A stretch of DNA of 42,855 nucleotides from Pelagophyceae sp. CCMP2097 (GCA_026770575.1 MU657166.1:1273738-1316592); one strand, 5' to 3'. Positions 19,701-31,084 are shown, counted from the stretch's first letter. Notes: generated from the sequence alone by a model not told the origin. Program-made: numbers and translations.

Positions 19701-22700
19701 CGTTCCAGGCGTTGAACCGTCCTCGAAAGGTTTGTCAAGCTGTGGAGCCTTTCCGAAACAGCCCCCATCGTCTGCAATACGCCGCAGCCGTTTCGGAGGC
19801 CGTTTAAGCCGCGGCGGAGAAGGCGCAGGTGTACAAACGAAGATACGACTTTTCGTAACTGCTTACGTTTCTGCGTCCATGACGACGAACATCGCGCCCA
19901 CCGCCACCAGGCCGCGCGGACTTTCGAGGCCTTTGCAAAAGTGGACCGCGAAACGCACGCGAGTGCGCAGCGGCGAAGGAGCAACTCGCCTTGAAATTTT
20001 AAGGCTACGTGGGTGCTCCACGTCGCAAAGGCGCGTCGAGTAAACGTCGCGTGCCACGCTTTCACGCAGCGCCGCACCCTCTTCAGCGCCGCGGGCCTTT
20101 GATTCAGCACCGCCACGCTTTCACGCAGCGCCGCGCGGTGCAGGCCGCAAACTTTGACCCATTTGTTCCACGAATCCCACTTTTGGAATTGCCTCGTTTT
20201 TGCATGAATTTTGACCGCTCTCCGCATGCCGTCGCGGCGCAGCTTGACCACCTCGAGCGCCGCGTTTCGCCAATTCGCAAAGCCGCGCTTGAGCGGCAGC
20301 GACCGGCAGGCTCGGCGGAGCCAGCGGTCGAGGCAGGCGCAAGCCTTGAGGGCTCGGGTTTTCCGTGACGTCCCTTGTGCCCAGCGCCGCATCCCCGTCC
20401 AAAGGGCCGCGGCCGCGCCAGTTCTCGAACGGCGCACGGCGCCGTGTACGACGCGCGCAAACGCGGTCGCCGCGACGCACCTTGCCTGCCACTTTGCCCA
20501 GACGTTGCGCAGCGACCTCGCCTCGACTCGCACCGCCGTCGAGAAAACCGCCTTCGAGGCCCACTCCAGCCTTTGTAAAGTGAGGACCTGCCTGCGCCAC
20601 TTGGCCCAGGCCTTGGAGACGGCCTTGTCGAACTTGCGCCGGATCACTTTGAGACGCCTTCTCCGCTCGTCAAAATAATAGTCTCCAAGCGACGTTTGAA
20701 AGACGGCGTGCACGGCGGCCTCCGTCGTGGCGCGCGCGAATCTGAGCCAGCCGCGGGCGAGATTCGTGCGCCCGAAGCGGAGGATGAGCGACTTTAACAA
20801 ATGCGATTTCGTGGCGTCGACGGCCGCAAGATGCAAATAATCCGCCTCGTCGCCCAGCTCGCGCGTGACGTCGTCGACACGGTCCGCCAGCACGGCGCGC
20901 TCCCAGTTCCGCCACGCGGCCGAGACGCGCTTGGCGTCGCAGAGGCGCCAAAGGAGGTGCTCCAAGCGGTTCCGACGCACGCGGAGCAGCACCTTCCGCA
21001 GCGCGTACGCCTCGCCGTCGTCCTTCCGAAGCGCGTATGCCTCGCCGTCGCGCCGCACCAAGCCCACGGAGAGAATTCTGCTCCAGCGGTGCCACGCGCC
21101 GCGCAGGCGCCGCTGCCGGACGTCGCGGACGCGGTGATGAAGAAGGGCGCGCTTCAGCATCTCGCCGCCACTTTGTGAGCCGGCGAGCAGCTTCCTAGGC
21201 GAGGCCTTTCCTTGCGAGCGGGCCTTGTCGAAGGCGGCCTCGAAAAACACTCGCATGGACCATTTGAGGAATGCGGCGTGCAGTTTTCTGCGGCGGCTTG
21301 CTCCGGTCCGGCCCGCTCCAGTCCGAAAACCGCGGCGCAGCGCACTCTTGTCGAGGTGCGCCTGCATCGGGGCCAGCTGCGCCACAAAGGCCACGTCGGC
21401 CAGCCGGGCGGCGCGCGCCAAGACGGCCCATTTTGCAAAAGAGCGATTGCGGGCCCTTTGGCGATCGCGATTCAACACACGGCGCAGCGACTTTCGGCCT
21501 TGGCCCACCTGCAGGCCGAGCACAGCCGCCAAATGCGCCTGCCTGAAAGCCGCCACCTCGACCTTGTGCGCCGCGGTGAGCCAGCCTCGGAAAGCGTTTT
21601 TCAGGGACCGGCCCTGCGGCCTTCGCAAAATTCCAAGCAAAGCGTGCTGCTGGTCTCGCGCACCGAGTCTGGCGTCGACGAGTCTGGCGAGCTGCGCCGC
21701 GCGACCCGCCGCCACCCTTTGCAGGCTTTCTGCGTGACGAAGTTGGACAGAAGCGAGGTGCCAGCCGTCGAACTGCCGCCGCATCGCCCTCGCTTGCCTG
21801 CGCGGGACGACGACGCGCGCGAGGTCGAAGATCTTCTGGTCTCGCGCCGCTAATTCGCGGCCGCGCGCGAGGCGAAGTTGGAACTTCCAAGACTCGAAAG
21901 CGGAAGCGATTGTGGACCCGCGGTAGCGAGCTCTGCTCTGCAGCGAACTCGTCAGCAGCTCCGCCGCGTCGACGGAACGCAAGAGGCCGCGCGGCGAGTT
22001 GCGCTGCGGCGAGTTGCGCTGCGGTGTCGCCGCCTGCGCCTCGCGCGAGGCGGTGGTCCAGCGCCGCGCGGCCTCGAGTCGGAGATCGCTTTCGACTCGC
22101 CCGTCGCCGCGGACCGGCGAGTCGACGATGCGGCGGCGCGGCGGCGTCGACAGTCCCGGCGAGTCGAAGCGCGCAGCCCCGGCTTTCCATGCGGCGTTTG
22201 CGCAAAGCCATTTGTACCACGCCCCCAGCAGCTTCCTCGACCGCGCTTTCCCTAAAGGCCCGCCGAGGGCCCGCGCCAAGGCCCGCGGCCGCCGCTGGAG
22301 CGCATCGATGCGCCGGACTTGTTCCTTTGACTGCTCCGCCATAGCCGCAGAGGCGTCGGTGCCGAGGCGGCCAAATTCGGCGCGGTAGAACCGCACCGCC
22401 GCGCTAAACGCGTCGATGCCCCTCCGGAGCCGCGCGCGGCGCGCGGCGAGGAGGTACGCGCGCGCTGTCGCGGCGACGGCGGCCATGCGAGCCGCGTCGC
22501 GCGTCGTGACGAAAGCGGCGGCGCGCGCTTGTTCGGCGGCGTCGCGCGCCCTTTCCGCGGCGTCGCGTTTGCGATCAGCGGCGTCGCGCGCTTGTTCGGC
22601 GGCGTCGCGTTTGCGGTCGGCGGCGTCGCGTTTGCTGTCTTCTGCGTCTCGCCGCGCGGCTGCGTCGCGGTCGTCTGCGTCGCGTTGCAGCATGGCGGCG

Positions 22701-25700
22701 CAGAAGCACCACCGCGCGAACGCCGCCGCGGCCGATTTGAGCCGAAAGCGCCGCGCCCACGCGCCCAGCGCGCGCGCCAGCCGCGACGCGCCATGTGGAA
22801 TGGCGGGCGCGATCTGCGCAGCGCCGGCCGCTCTCTGCGCCGCGCCGGCCGCTCGGCGCCACGTCTGCAGAAAGCGCCTCGCGCGGAGAGACTCGCGGCG
22901 GCGGAAGACGCCTCCCAGACTTGCCGCGAACCACTGCGCCATGGACCGCCGCGGCATGGCCACGTCTTCGTAGAACTCGCGCGCGAGAACATCGAATGAT
23001 TCCAAAGGCGGTGCCGCCGCGGCTTCATAAGCAGCCACGAGGCTCGAGTCCGGCGACGAGCGGACGGCGAGCCGCTCGAAATTTCCGCCCCGCATGCGCC
23101 GGCGGCCGAGCGCCTCGCGCTGACCCTCTTCCACCTCGAGGCCCATAAAGACCACCTCGAAGAGCTTGGCCCAGGCGCGCCGGAGCCGCACAAATGCGGA
23201 GCTGCGGAGCGCAGAGCTGACGGCCGTCGAGAGCGCCGTCGCGGCGTTTGCCTTTGCGCGGTTGTCGGCGCCGCGCCGCGCGGCGTTTGAGGCGCCGAGG
23301 CGCCACGTCGACCAGGCGGCGCGGACGCCAACCCTTGCGGCGTCGCGGCGTCGCGCGGCGGCGTCGCACGCGTCGAGCGCGGCTCCAATGCGCTTCGCGT
23401 CTGCGCGGCGCGGCACGAGTTTCTGCCAGGCGCGCTGTAGGCGGTGCTTGTTGTGCGCGTTGGCCCAAGCGAGGAGCGCAAGGATGAGCGACGCAGCGAG
23501 CCACTCGCCAGGCACCACGGCCCGTTCGCCGGGCACCACGGCCCGCGGCGCGCCGAGCGTGAGCGGCGCGCCGAGCGTGGGCGGGCTCCCGCGCAGCGGC
23601 GCCGCCGCGAGCTCCTCGAGGGACGGCGACCTCGACCTCGACGACGCGCTCGAGCGCCGGGCGGGCGTCAGAGCGGGGCTCAGACGCCTTGCGAGCAGAG
23701 CGGGCGACGACGGCGGCGCGTAGTCCGGCGGCGTCGGCGGCCGGCTCTTAATCGGCGTCCGGACGCGCGTAAACGCCCCGCGCGGCCGGCACCACGTGCG
23801 CCAGGCGCGCGCAATGTTCGCGCGGCAACAGCTCCGCTTCAACGACCGGACCGCGTGTAGCATCGTCGTCGCGCGCAGGTCCCTGACGGCCACTTTCGTA
23901 AGCGCTTCGCCCGAATCTGCCGCGAGGCGGAGTTTCGAAAGGCGCTCAAGTTGATCCTCTGCGAGCTGCGCGAGGTTGTCGCGCTCGCGCGTGCGCAAAT
24001 CGACGTCGCGCTCGAGGCGCCTTGTTGAAGCCTCGGATTCGGCCAACGACCGTCTAACGTCTGCCAACGACTTTGTAACGTCGGCGTGCCGCGCGTCGCC
24101 CGACGCTCTCTGCGCCCCGTCCTGGATTTGGGCGGCCGTCAGTTTGGCGTGGTCGGCTTGTAAGGAGGCGTAGCTCGTTCGGAGCGCGAGAGTGTCGTTT
24201 TTTTGTTCCGCGTCGGCTTTCAAGACGAGTACGTGCGCGGCCTCCAAAGCCAAGTTTGCGCGCGGGCACATCGCGCGCCAGGCTTTCGCCTGCATGCGAC
24301 GATTGCTTCCTTGGACCCAGTGCCTTAGCGTGGACGATAAAGCATCGCATCTCGAGTTGTGGGCGATGGTGTCAACTAGCCGTCGCGCCCCAGAGACGGC
24401 CCGCGCCCAGCGCACGAGGGCACCGAGCTTCAGTCTGCGCGTGATGCGCATGGCGGCGCGCCTCAGCGCACAGCGCGCCGCGGAGATAAAGCGCAGCTCG
24501 GCGCAGGCCAGACGGAGCTTCCCAAAGGCCCTCCTGACCCGGGTCCCGCGCGCCACGGCCACGGGCTTCCTGCGCGAGAAAGCCGCTCGGAGAGCGGCCC
24601 TCAGAGCGACGAGGCGGAACTCGACGGCGGCGAGCGACTCGATGGGCGCGCCCAAGCGCATGCTATACCGAAGAGTGGCCGCCCCGTGGCGTACGGTGAA
24701 CGCGCCCTCCTTGAGCGGCGCCACGTGTCGCCAGAGCACGCGGCCCAAAGCGGTGGACACCTCGCCGTCGCCCTGCGTCGCGTCGCAAAGCTCCAAAACC
24801 AAAGAGTCGTCGGGCCCTCTCGCTAAAACGGAGAAGCACTCGTCCCACTGCGGCGCGTCCGAACGCACCTATACAGGCGGTACAGACGCAATACGCGACT
24901 CTGGTGCCACCGGGTTGCCCCGCGATTCGGCGCAGGTTTCCACGAGGCGCGTCCTTTGCCACTCGCGGCTCCGGGCCTCGCGGAGGCGCACAAACGAGGC
25001 GGCGGCGCCGCCGTGCGTCACGAGCGACTCGACGCCGGCGGCGCAGGCCACGGCGATCGTCGCCGGCCGCGGGTACGACGCCGACGCGTCGTAGCGCACG
25101 AGTGGAAATTCGGGGTAGTCGTCGTCCTGGACCATCAACGAGCCGTCCCGGAACGCTTCGCCGTCGTCCAGCGGGCTGCGCGAGCCGCCGCTCTGCGCGG
25201 AGCCGCCGCTTTGAACGGAGCTTTGAACAGAGCCAGTCTTGGACCCGTCGCTGGATGGGGTCCTCGAGGGGCTCCTGAAGAAGGCGTCGTGCGCGGCGCG
25301 CTTGTCGTCCGTGGACGGCGTCGCCGGGGACTGGAAACGCGCTGCCTCGGCCTGGGCGCGCGCCGCCTCGGCGGAGAGGCCGGTTGCGACGTCAGGATGG
25401 TCAAATCTGAGTGCCGCCGGCCTCGCCTCTGCAGCGTCGGCCACGGCGTCTTCTTCCCCTTCGTCGGAGAAGCGGACGCTCTTCATGCGCGGCGTCGCCT
25501 CTGCTGGCGAGGTCAATGAAGCATCTCGCCAAAGTTCTGGAGAAGAAATGGACGAATCGCGCCGCCAGAGCTCGGGCGACGCCGGCGACGCGTCTAGATC
25601 GAGATCCAAAAGGTCTGTGGACTCCAAAAAGTCGTCCTTGGACTCTCGCGGCGTCGGGATGAGCGGGGCGTCGAGGTCGATGTCGTCGGCGCTGTCACCG

Positions 25701-26428
25701 AGGGCGACGGGGTCCGCAAAGGCGCCAAACGGACTGCCCGCGGCGTCGAATTTGGCCGACAGCGGCGCCTCGTTGGTGCGGAAAGCGGCAAAGGCGTCGT
25801 TTAAGTCCCCTCGTGAGCCAAAGTCGTTCGACGACCCTAAATCACCCGACGAAGCCACGTCGGAAGTCGATCGCTGCGGGAACGCGGCGTCGGCGATCCA
25901 CGATTTCGTCTGCGCCGCCGCAGCAGCCGGGGCATTGTCGCCGGGGCCACCGAAGAAGGGCTTTTCCGCCTTTGCGGGCGTCTCCACGGCGGCGGGCGCT
26001 CGCGCGTCGGCGGGCGACATCGGCGACGCCCTTCCGTCGGAGACGTCGTCGAGGTCGGCGACGGAGCGGTCGGAGATGTGCTCGTCTGCGTCTGCGACGG
26101 TTCCTGCGTCCGTCCTCCGCCTTTCGATGGAAGAGTCGTCGAGGCATTTGTCTTCGGCGGCGTAGCACTGCACGAGGAGCATCTGGTCGTCTTGGAGCGC
26201 GACGACTGCTGCGGCGTCGCTCGGGAGCGGGGCGCCGTCGGCGAGAAGACAGAGGTCGTCCGCACTTCCGAGCACAGGAAAAGAAGGACGTTGCACGGCG
26301 TAGTGATGCAGAAACACGGCGACGAGGTCGCGCAGCGGCCGCGACTCCCATGAGGGGGGCAAGGTCATCCAAAAGGCGAAGTGCGCGCCCTCGTCGGCAG
26401 ACGCGTTGTAGCACATACCGACGCGCAT
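16637..26428 (-). CDS. Giant C2-domain Sfi1-like protein (about 3,250 aa)
   Basis: Exon 1 is 26428-24911 (506 codons) and exon 2 is 24868-16637 (2,743 codons plus stop), joined by a 42-nt GT-AG intron. The join yields ESRGNPVRSDAPQWDECFSV, a typical C2 NP..P.W.E.F segment. Residues about 20-95 look like a ubiquitin-like/beta-grasp fold (FWMTLPPSWESRPLRDLVAV; LCLLADGAPLP). Next comes an acidic Ser/Asp-rich linker, then C2 at about 455-575. The rest is a very long run of basic Trp-spaced helical repeats (AF.RW..., RAW..W) like those of Sfi1, with some coiled coil (RDAADRKRDAAE). C2 domains bind phospholipids, often with calcium. A membrane- or basal-body-anchored centrin fibre would fit but is inference. 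Its 5' end faces FAM221. Confidence 0.75.
22535..22640. repeat. In-frame RDAA..-type coding repeat
   Basis: Units of about 21 bp repeat in the giant minus-strand gene and encode RDAADRK and RDAAEQA alternately, giving a charged alpha-helical run. A separate 33-bp direct duplication sits at about 17216-17281 (AERAGSAARH twice). Confidence 0.7.
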
Positions 26429-26869
26429 CGCGCCAAACGCGCTCGCGCCAAATGCGCCAGAGGCGCCCGGCTATAGCCGCCCAAGATCACGCGGTGAATA
26501 GGCGGACCGCCCCGCGCCAGAGGGCCGCGCCGCGCGCTCTGCGCGATCTCGTGCCACGGAAGGCTTGTTGCAAATTGCAACAGTCCCGGAGCGAAAACCC
26601 GGAGCCTTGTATTGTTTAGCGATTAAACCTCACACACTGTGTGCAGCTGCGCTGCGAGCCAGCGGCCTCGAGCTGCCCTTCCCCGGGCCGAGTCGGACCT
26701 GCGGCAGATCTCCAGCCCTCAAGCAGTCGTCGCGCGACTCTCAGAACGACCATCGGCCCTGCCGTGCTCTTCTCTATCTCCTTGACTCAGTGACTTGCGG
26801 CCCAGATTGAGCCCCATCTCTTGTTGGCGGCGTCGCCGCGGTCAATCGAGCGTGTCCTCCCACCGGGGC
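26429..26869. promoter_or_regulatory. Divergent intergenic region, giant Sfi1-like gene / FAM221
   Basis: 441 bp separate two divergently transcribed starts (minus at 26428, plus at 26870). It contains no exon I can support and no obvious TATA box. It probably acts as a bidirectional promoter. Confidence 0.45.
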
Positions 26870-27562
26870 ATGAGCATGGAGCGCCGTCCCGCCGCCGGCC
26901 CCGCCGCCGGCCCGGTGCGGCGCCGGGCGCCGCAAACGGGCGGCGGCATCGACTTTGGTGCCGTCGTCGGCGGCGCGACCGTCGGCGCGCACATCGACGC
27001 GTGCGTTTGTGACCCAATCCCGATCCGAACCCCCGACGACTTGGACCCAAACCCGAATACCAAAGCCCCTCTGGACAGGTACGAGATTTACAACCTCCTC
27101 GTGGGCGAGTCCGACGGCGGCTCCACGCTGCCGGAGCGCGCTTTTGAGGACCTCAAACTCAAGGCGCGGCGCGCTCTGGAGGACGGCCGCCTCTTTGTCT
27201 CCTGGCGGCATCGTGCGACGCGCATGGACTGCGTCAACGTTGGCCCGCACTCCAAGTGCTTCTGCGGCCACTCGTATAAAGCCCACGAGTGGTGGCAGAC
27301 GCAGTCGTGCAAGCCCGCCTGCCGCGTGCCGGGGTGCCGCTGCGGCTGCTTCGACTACGTCGCCGCGCGAGGGTCCGTCGTCGCGAGGTGCACCTGCAAG
27401 CACGAGGTCGGCGAACACCGCCGGCCCGACGGCAAACGCGGCAAGTGCGGCAAGTGCGCTTGTGGTGCCTTTGCGCCCGCGGCCCGGTGCACCTGCGGCG
27501 CACTCGCGACGGAGCACTCCACGGTGCGATTGCCCCTGCACGGTCGCACGCGGCCCCGATAA
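26870..27562 (+). CDS. FAM221 family protein
   Basis: A single exon of 230 aa starts at the ATG at 26870. An Arg/Pro/Gly-rich N-terminus leads to CVCDPIPIRTPDDLDPNPN and a helical segment. The second half is a Cys/His-rich module with repeated CxC and H positions: CFCGHSYKAHEWWQ, CRVPGCRCGCFDY, CTCKHEVGEH, CGKCACGAF and CTCGALATEHSTVRL. This spacing is characteristic of FAM221A/B, a eukaryotic family of poorly known function. The clustered CxC/H pattern suggests metal binding. It shares its upstream region with the giant C2/Sfi1-like gene. Confidence 0.85.
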   Translation: MSMERRPAAGPAAGPVRRRAPQTGGGIDFGAVVGGATVGAHIDACVCDPIPIRTPDDLDPNPNTKAPLDRYEIYNLLVGESDGGSTLPERAFEDLKLKARRALEDGRLFVSWRHRATRMDCVNVGPHSKCFCGHSYKAHEWWQTQSCKPACRVPGCRCGCFDYVAARGSVVARCTCKHEVGEHRRPDGKRGKCGKCACGAFAPAARCTCGALATEHSTVRLPLHGRTRPR

Positions 27563-28321
27563 GCCGCCTTTGATGCACACATTAGGCTATTGAAAACGAG
27601 CACCGCCGCGCCGCCGACGGCCGGACGACGGCGGTGCTCTGGGACGCGCCGGGTTCGACGATGTCGCGGGAGATGCGCGACGCGACGGCGGCGGCCGGCG
27701 GCCTCACCTCGTTCACTTCGCTCGCGCCAGGTGACTTGCTTATACCGAGGGAGCCTGTCTACCGTATTCCTCTCGATGCGTGGATAGGCGTCGAACGCGC
27801 GGCCCTCCACCCGTCCCTGGCGCTCCCCGCGTCGTCGGCGGGCCGCGGCCGCGGGCAAGCGCATTCGGGGGTCGTGCGCCGATCGGCGCCACCATCGAGT
27901 GACCGCGCGTCAAACTACGAGGTGCGTTTGACTCCTCGGTCGAAAGGCACAGTCGACTTGGTGCCCCGGCGGAACCCCCACGACGAACAACGTGCGTAGG
28001 CCTTCATCGACTCGCTCGGCCAGTGAGGAGGGGCGGTAAGGGCGGCGAGTTGCTGTGCACATTCTCAGTGGACCCTTTGTACATAATGAAGCGTGTGTGT
28101 GTATGCGAGGCGCTCTGTAAGACAACGATCGACGAAGCACACTCGCACGGGAGCCATCAGCAGAGACCCTCGAGCTCCAGCGCTCGGGGTCATCCATCGG
28201 ATCCAGGCTCGACAAATCATGGGGGCTGAACAAATCTTCTTTCGAACTTCTCGACGATTTGAGGACGCGCGCGGGCGCGCATTCGAGCGCTCGATCGTCG
28301 CGCTTGAGGGGGGTCCCGGCC
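27563..28321. other. Region between FAM221 and ankyrin gene
   Basis: No gene can be supported with confidence. A plus frame (27634-27999) reads DAPGSTMSREMRDATAAAGG but shows no known motif. Upstream of the ankyrin ATG, the ankyrin frame stays open from about 28120 and is protein-like (LDKSWGLNKSSFELLDDL). The ankyrin gene may therefore have a 5' exon here. A minus frame (27910-28404) covers the same bases. Confidence 0.35.
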
Positions 28322-29612
28322 ATGGAGGGCGGGCTCTCGGCGGTGTTGGGCGTGCGCGGCGGCGGTGGCATGATCCTAAAGTCGCCACGGACAGGGAGCA
28401 TCATCGACGCGCCAGGGCTTGGCTCGACGTCGCTGCACTACGCCGTACGTCGGCGCGGGGCCTTGCCGAGCCGCACCAGGGAGGCTAGGCTGCGCGCAAC
28501 GTCGACGTGGCGTGTCTTAGGCGGCGCGCAACGAGGTCGACGACTTAGTTTGCCTGCTCGACGGCGGCAAGGGCATCGACGGCCGCGACCTAGAGGGCCG
28601 CACGGCGCTCATGTGGGCCGTCCTCAAGGGCTCGCGCCCGCGCCCGCACTCCGCCGCACGGCCCCTCGAGAGACGGCCTCTGCGGTCCGTCGCAGGGACC
28701 GCCGCTGCGTGACCGCCGCTGCGTGACCGCCGCTCCGTAGGCCAGCACGAGGCGGCGCGCCTGCTGGTGGAGCGCGGCGCGGACGTGGATCTGGCGGACG
28801 CGCACGAGCGCACGGCTTTGATGAGCGCGGCGTGGCGAGGCTTCGACGACCTCGCCGCTTTGCTGCTGGAGCGCGGCGCGTCGACGCACCGTGCGGACGC
28901 GCGCGGCTGGACGGCGCTTCACGTCGCGGCGCACTTTGGGTCGGCAAAGGTCGTCGACGCCCTCGTTTCCGCCATGGCCGACGTCCGCGACGAATTGCTC
29001 GCCGAGGACGGCTCGTCGGCGCTGCAGTGGGCCTGCGCCGCGGGCCACGTCGACGCCGCCGAGCGGCTGCTCCAGACCAGCTTCGTATCCGCGGGCCACG
29101 CCGACGCCGACGGGCAGACGGCTTTGATGTGGGCCGCCGACGAAGGCCGCGCCGACGCCGTCCGGCTCCTGCTCGGCCAAGGCGCAGACGCGCGGCAGAC
29201 GGACAAACGCGGGCGATCCGCCCTCGTCTACGCCGCGCGCAAGGGCAACGACACCGCTGTCGACGCGCTCGCGCGGGCCGCCGACGGCGGCGTCGACGCA
29301 GCGGATGGTGACGGCGCGACTGCGCTGGCGCACGCCGCGAGCGAGGGCCGCGCGTCGACGGTGATCTTGCTGCTCTCGCTCGGCGCGAGCGCAAACGCGA
29401 CGGACGCGCAGCAAAGGTCACCGCTGGCCTGGGCTGCGGGCCGCGGGCACGCGGCCGTCTGCGATTTGCTGCTGGAGAGCCCCGGCGGCCTCGAAGCGGC
29501 GCGGGGCCTCGACGCAGGCGGCCGATCGCCGGCGGCGCTGGCGCGCGCGCAGGGCCACGGCGCCGTCGCAGACGCCATCGATGCCGCCGTTGACCGACTC
29601 GCGCCCGACTAA
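28322..29612 (+). CDS. Ankyrin-repeat protein
   Basis: Three exons: 28322-28444, 28521-28629 and 28741-29612, giving 367 aa. The first intron is GT-AG (76 nt); the second has donor GCTCGC and acceptor CGTAG (111 nt). Joining them gives continuous ankyrin repeats: STSLHYA-AARNEVDDLVCLL, EGRTALMWAVLKG-QHEAARLLVERGADV. About nine repeats follow (RTALMSAAWRGF, GWTALHVAAHFG, QTALMWAADEGRAD). Ankyrin repeats mediate protein binding; no catalytic domain is visible. The start could be earlier, since the frame is open upstream without ATG. It converges on the WD40 gene 98 bp downstream. Confidence 0.8.
28630..28740 (+). other. GC-AG intron (ankyrin gene)
   Basis: Phase-1 removal of 111 nt (donor GCTCGC, acceptor CCGTAG) gives AVLKG-QHEAARLLVERGADV, a perfect ankyrin consensus. 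No GT donor in the vicinity has the correct phase. Confidence 0.7.
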
Positions 29613-29710
29613 GACGCATAAAAAAAATGACGTAAAAGCAAGCCAAGGCTGCGGGACTCGACCGCCCGTTGGCCGGCGGGGACCGTCGCGGGAATGGGGC
29701 ATCCAATGCA

Positions 29711-30958
29711 TTAGAGTGCGACATTCCAGAGCCGCGCTGTCTGGTCGCTGCTCGCCGTCACGACGCGCGTGCCGTCGGGTGAGAACAAGCAGGATTGGAC
29801 GGTGCCGGTGTGCCCCTCGAGCATCGTCTGCAGCGCGCCCGTCTCAGCGTCCCAGAGTCGCGCCGTCTTGTCGTAGCTCGCCGTCACGATACGCTTGCCG
29901 TCGGGCGAGAACGCGCAGCTCCAGACACAGCCGGTGTGCCCCTCGAGCGTCGTCAGCAGCGCGCCCGTCTCGGCGTCCCAGAGCCGCNNNNNNNNNNNNN
30001 NNNNNNNNNNNNNNNNNNNNNNNNNNNNNNNNNNNNNNNNNNNNNNNNNNNNNNNNNNNNNNNNNNNNNNNNNNNNNNNNNNNNNNNNNNNNNNNNNNNN
30101 NNNNNNNNNNNNNNNNNNNNNNNNNNNNNNNNNNNNNNNNNNNNNNNNNNNNNNNNNNNNNNNNNNNNNNNNNNNNNNNNNNNNNNNNNNNNNNNNNNNN
30201 NNNNNNNNNNNNNNNNNNNNNNNNNNNNNNNNNNNNNGCGCGCCCGTCTCGGCGTCCCAGAGCCGCGCCGTCTTGTCGTCGCTAGCCGTGACGATACGCT
30301 TGCCGTCGGGCGAGAACGCGCAGCTCGAGACACATCCGGTGTGCCCTTCGAGCGTCGTGAGCAGCGCGCCCGTCTCGGCGTCCCAGAGCCGCACCGTCTT
30401 GTCGTAGCTCGCCGTCACGATACGCTTGCCGTCGGGCGAGAACGCGCAGCTCCAGACACAGCCGGCGTGCCCCTCGAGCGTCAGCAGCAGCGCGCCTGTC
30501 TCGGCGTCCCAGAGCCGCGCCGTCTTGTCGGCGCTCGCCGTGACAAGGCGCTTGCTGTCGGGCGAGAACGCGCAGCTCGAGACAATGCCGGTGTGCCCCT
30601 CGAGCGTCGTGAGCAGCGCGCCCGTCTCGGCGTCCCAGAGCCGCGCCGTCTTGTCGTCGCTAGCCGTGACGATACGCTTGCCGTCGGGCGAGAACGCGCA
30701 GCTCCAGACACAGCCGGTGTGCCCCTTGAGGATTGCAGTGTCCTTCAAGATCCGGTCCGTCCAGATGAGCTTGCGCACGACCGGCGCCACGCCCTGCGCA
30801 GCTCTAGCGACTCGTTTCGTCACGTCAAGCCCGTTCGTTGATGCCGCCAGCCGCAGGAAGAGCGTGAGCAGATCAGGCTGCTCGAACACCTCGAGGGCCG
30901 GCGCGGCAGCTGGTCGCGCATTGATGTGGCGAGGCGCATCGTCGACGGCGGGTCGCAT
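29711..30958 (-). CDS. WD40-repeat protein, intact paralogue (contains sequence gap)
   Basis: The start is the ATG at 30958. The open frame continues to 32008, but that part is antisense to L15. An N-terminal domain of about 80 residues (FLRLAASTNGLDVTKRVARA, VVRKLIWTDRILKDTAIL) is shared with the gene at 15320. WD40 units of about 42 codons follow, almost identical in protein and DNA (GHTGCVWSCAFSPDGKRIVT, RLWDAETGALLTTLE). Four full units precede a run of 250 N, and about two and a half follow before the stop at 29711. WD40 propellers are protein-interaction platforms; no partner can be named. The repeat number is uncertain because of the gap. Confidence 0.8.
   Translation of the reverse strand: MRPAVDDAPRHINARPAAAPALEVFEQPDLLTLFLRLAASTNGLDVTKRVARAAQGVAPVVRKLIWTDRILKDTAILKGHTGCVWSCAFSPDGKRIVTASDDKTARLWDAETGALLTTLEGHTGIVSSCAFSPDSKRLVTASADKTARLWDAETGALLLTLEGHAGCVWSCAFSPDGKRIVTASYDKTVRLWDAETGALLTTLEGHTGCVSSCAFSPDGKRIVTASDDKTARLWDAETGAXXXXXXXXXXXXXXXXXXXXXXXXXXXXXXXXXXXXXXXXXXXXXXXXXXXXXXXXXXXXXXXXXXXXXXXXXXXXXXXXXXXXRLWDAETGALLTTLEGHTGCVWSCAFSPDGKRIVTASYDKTARLWDAETGALQTMLEGHTGTVQSCLFSPDGTRVVTASSDQTARLWNVAL
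29988..30237. other. Assembly gap (250 N) inside WD40 array
   Basis: A run of 250 N interrupts nearly identical 126-bp WD40 repeat units. The length may be nominal. The gap most likely reflects unresolved or collapsed repeats, so the true number of repeats is unknown. Confidence 0.95.
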
Positions 30959-31084
30959 CCGGCCCGTCCCGCCGTGCACACAAGAATCCTGGCGGCCTAG
31001 CGTATGGCGTGACGACGATTTCTTTTCGGCGAGACGTATTTTCGTGGGTTGAACTTGTCGCCGAGGTTTAGACCAGTCGACGGC

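Noticed and set aside
16626..25094. Many plus-strand frames opposite the giant Sfi1-like gene
   Set aside because: Compositionally biased antisense frames; the minus frame is uninterrupted for 2,743 codons and shows periodic repeats.
29711..30958. CRISPR-like regular repeats
   Set aside because: The 126-bp periodicity is coding (WD40 units of 42 codons) without spacers, in a eukaryotic context.
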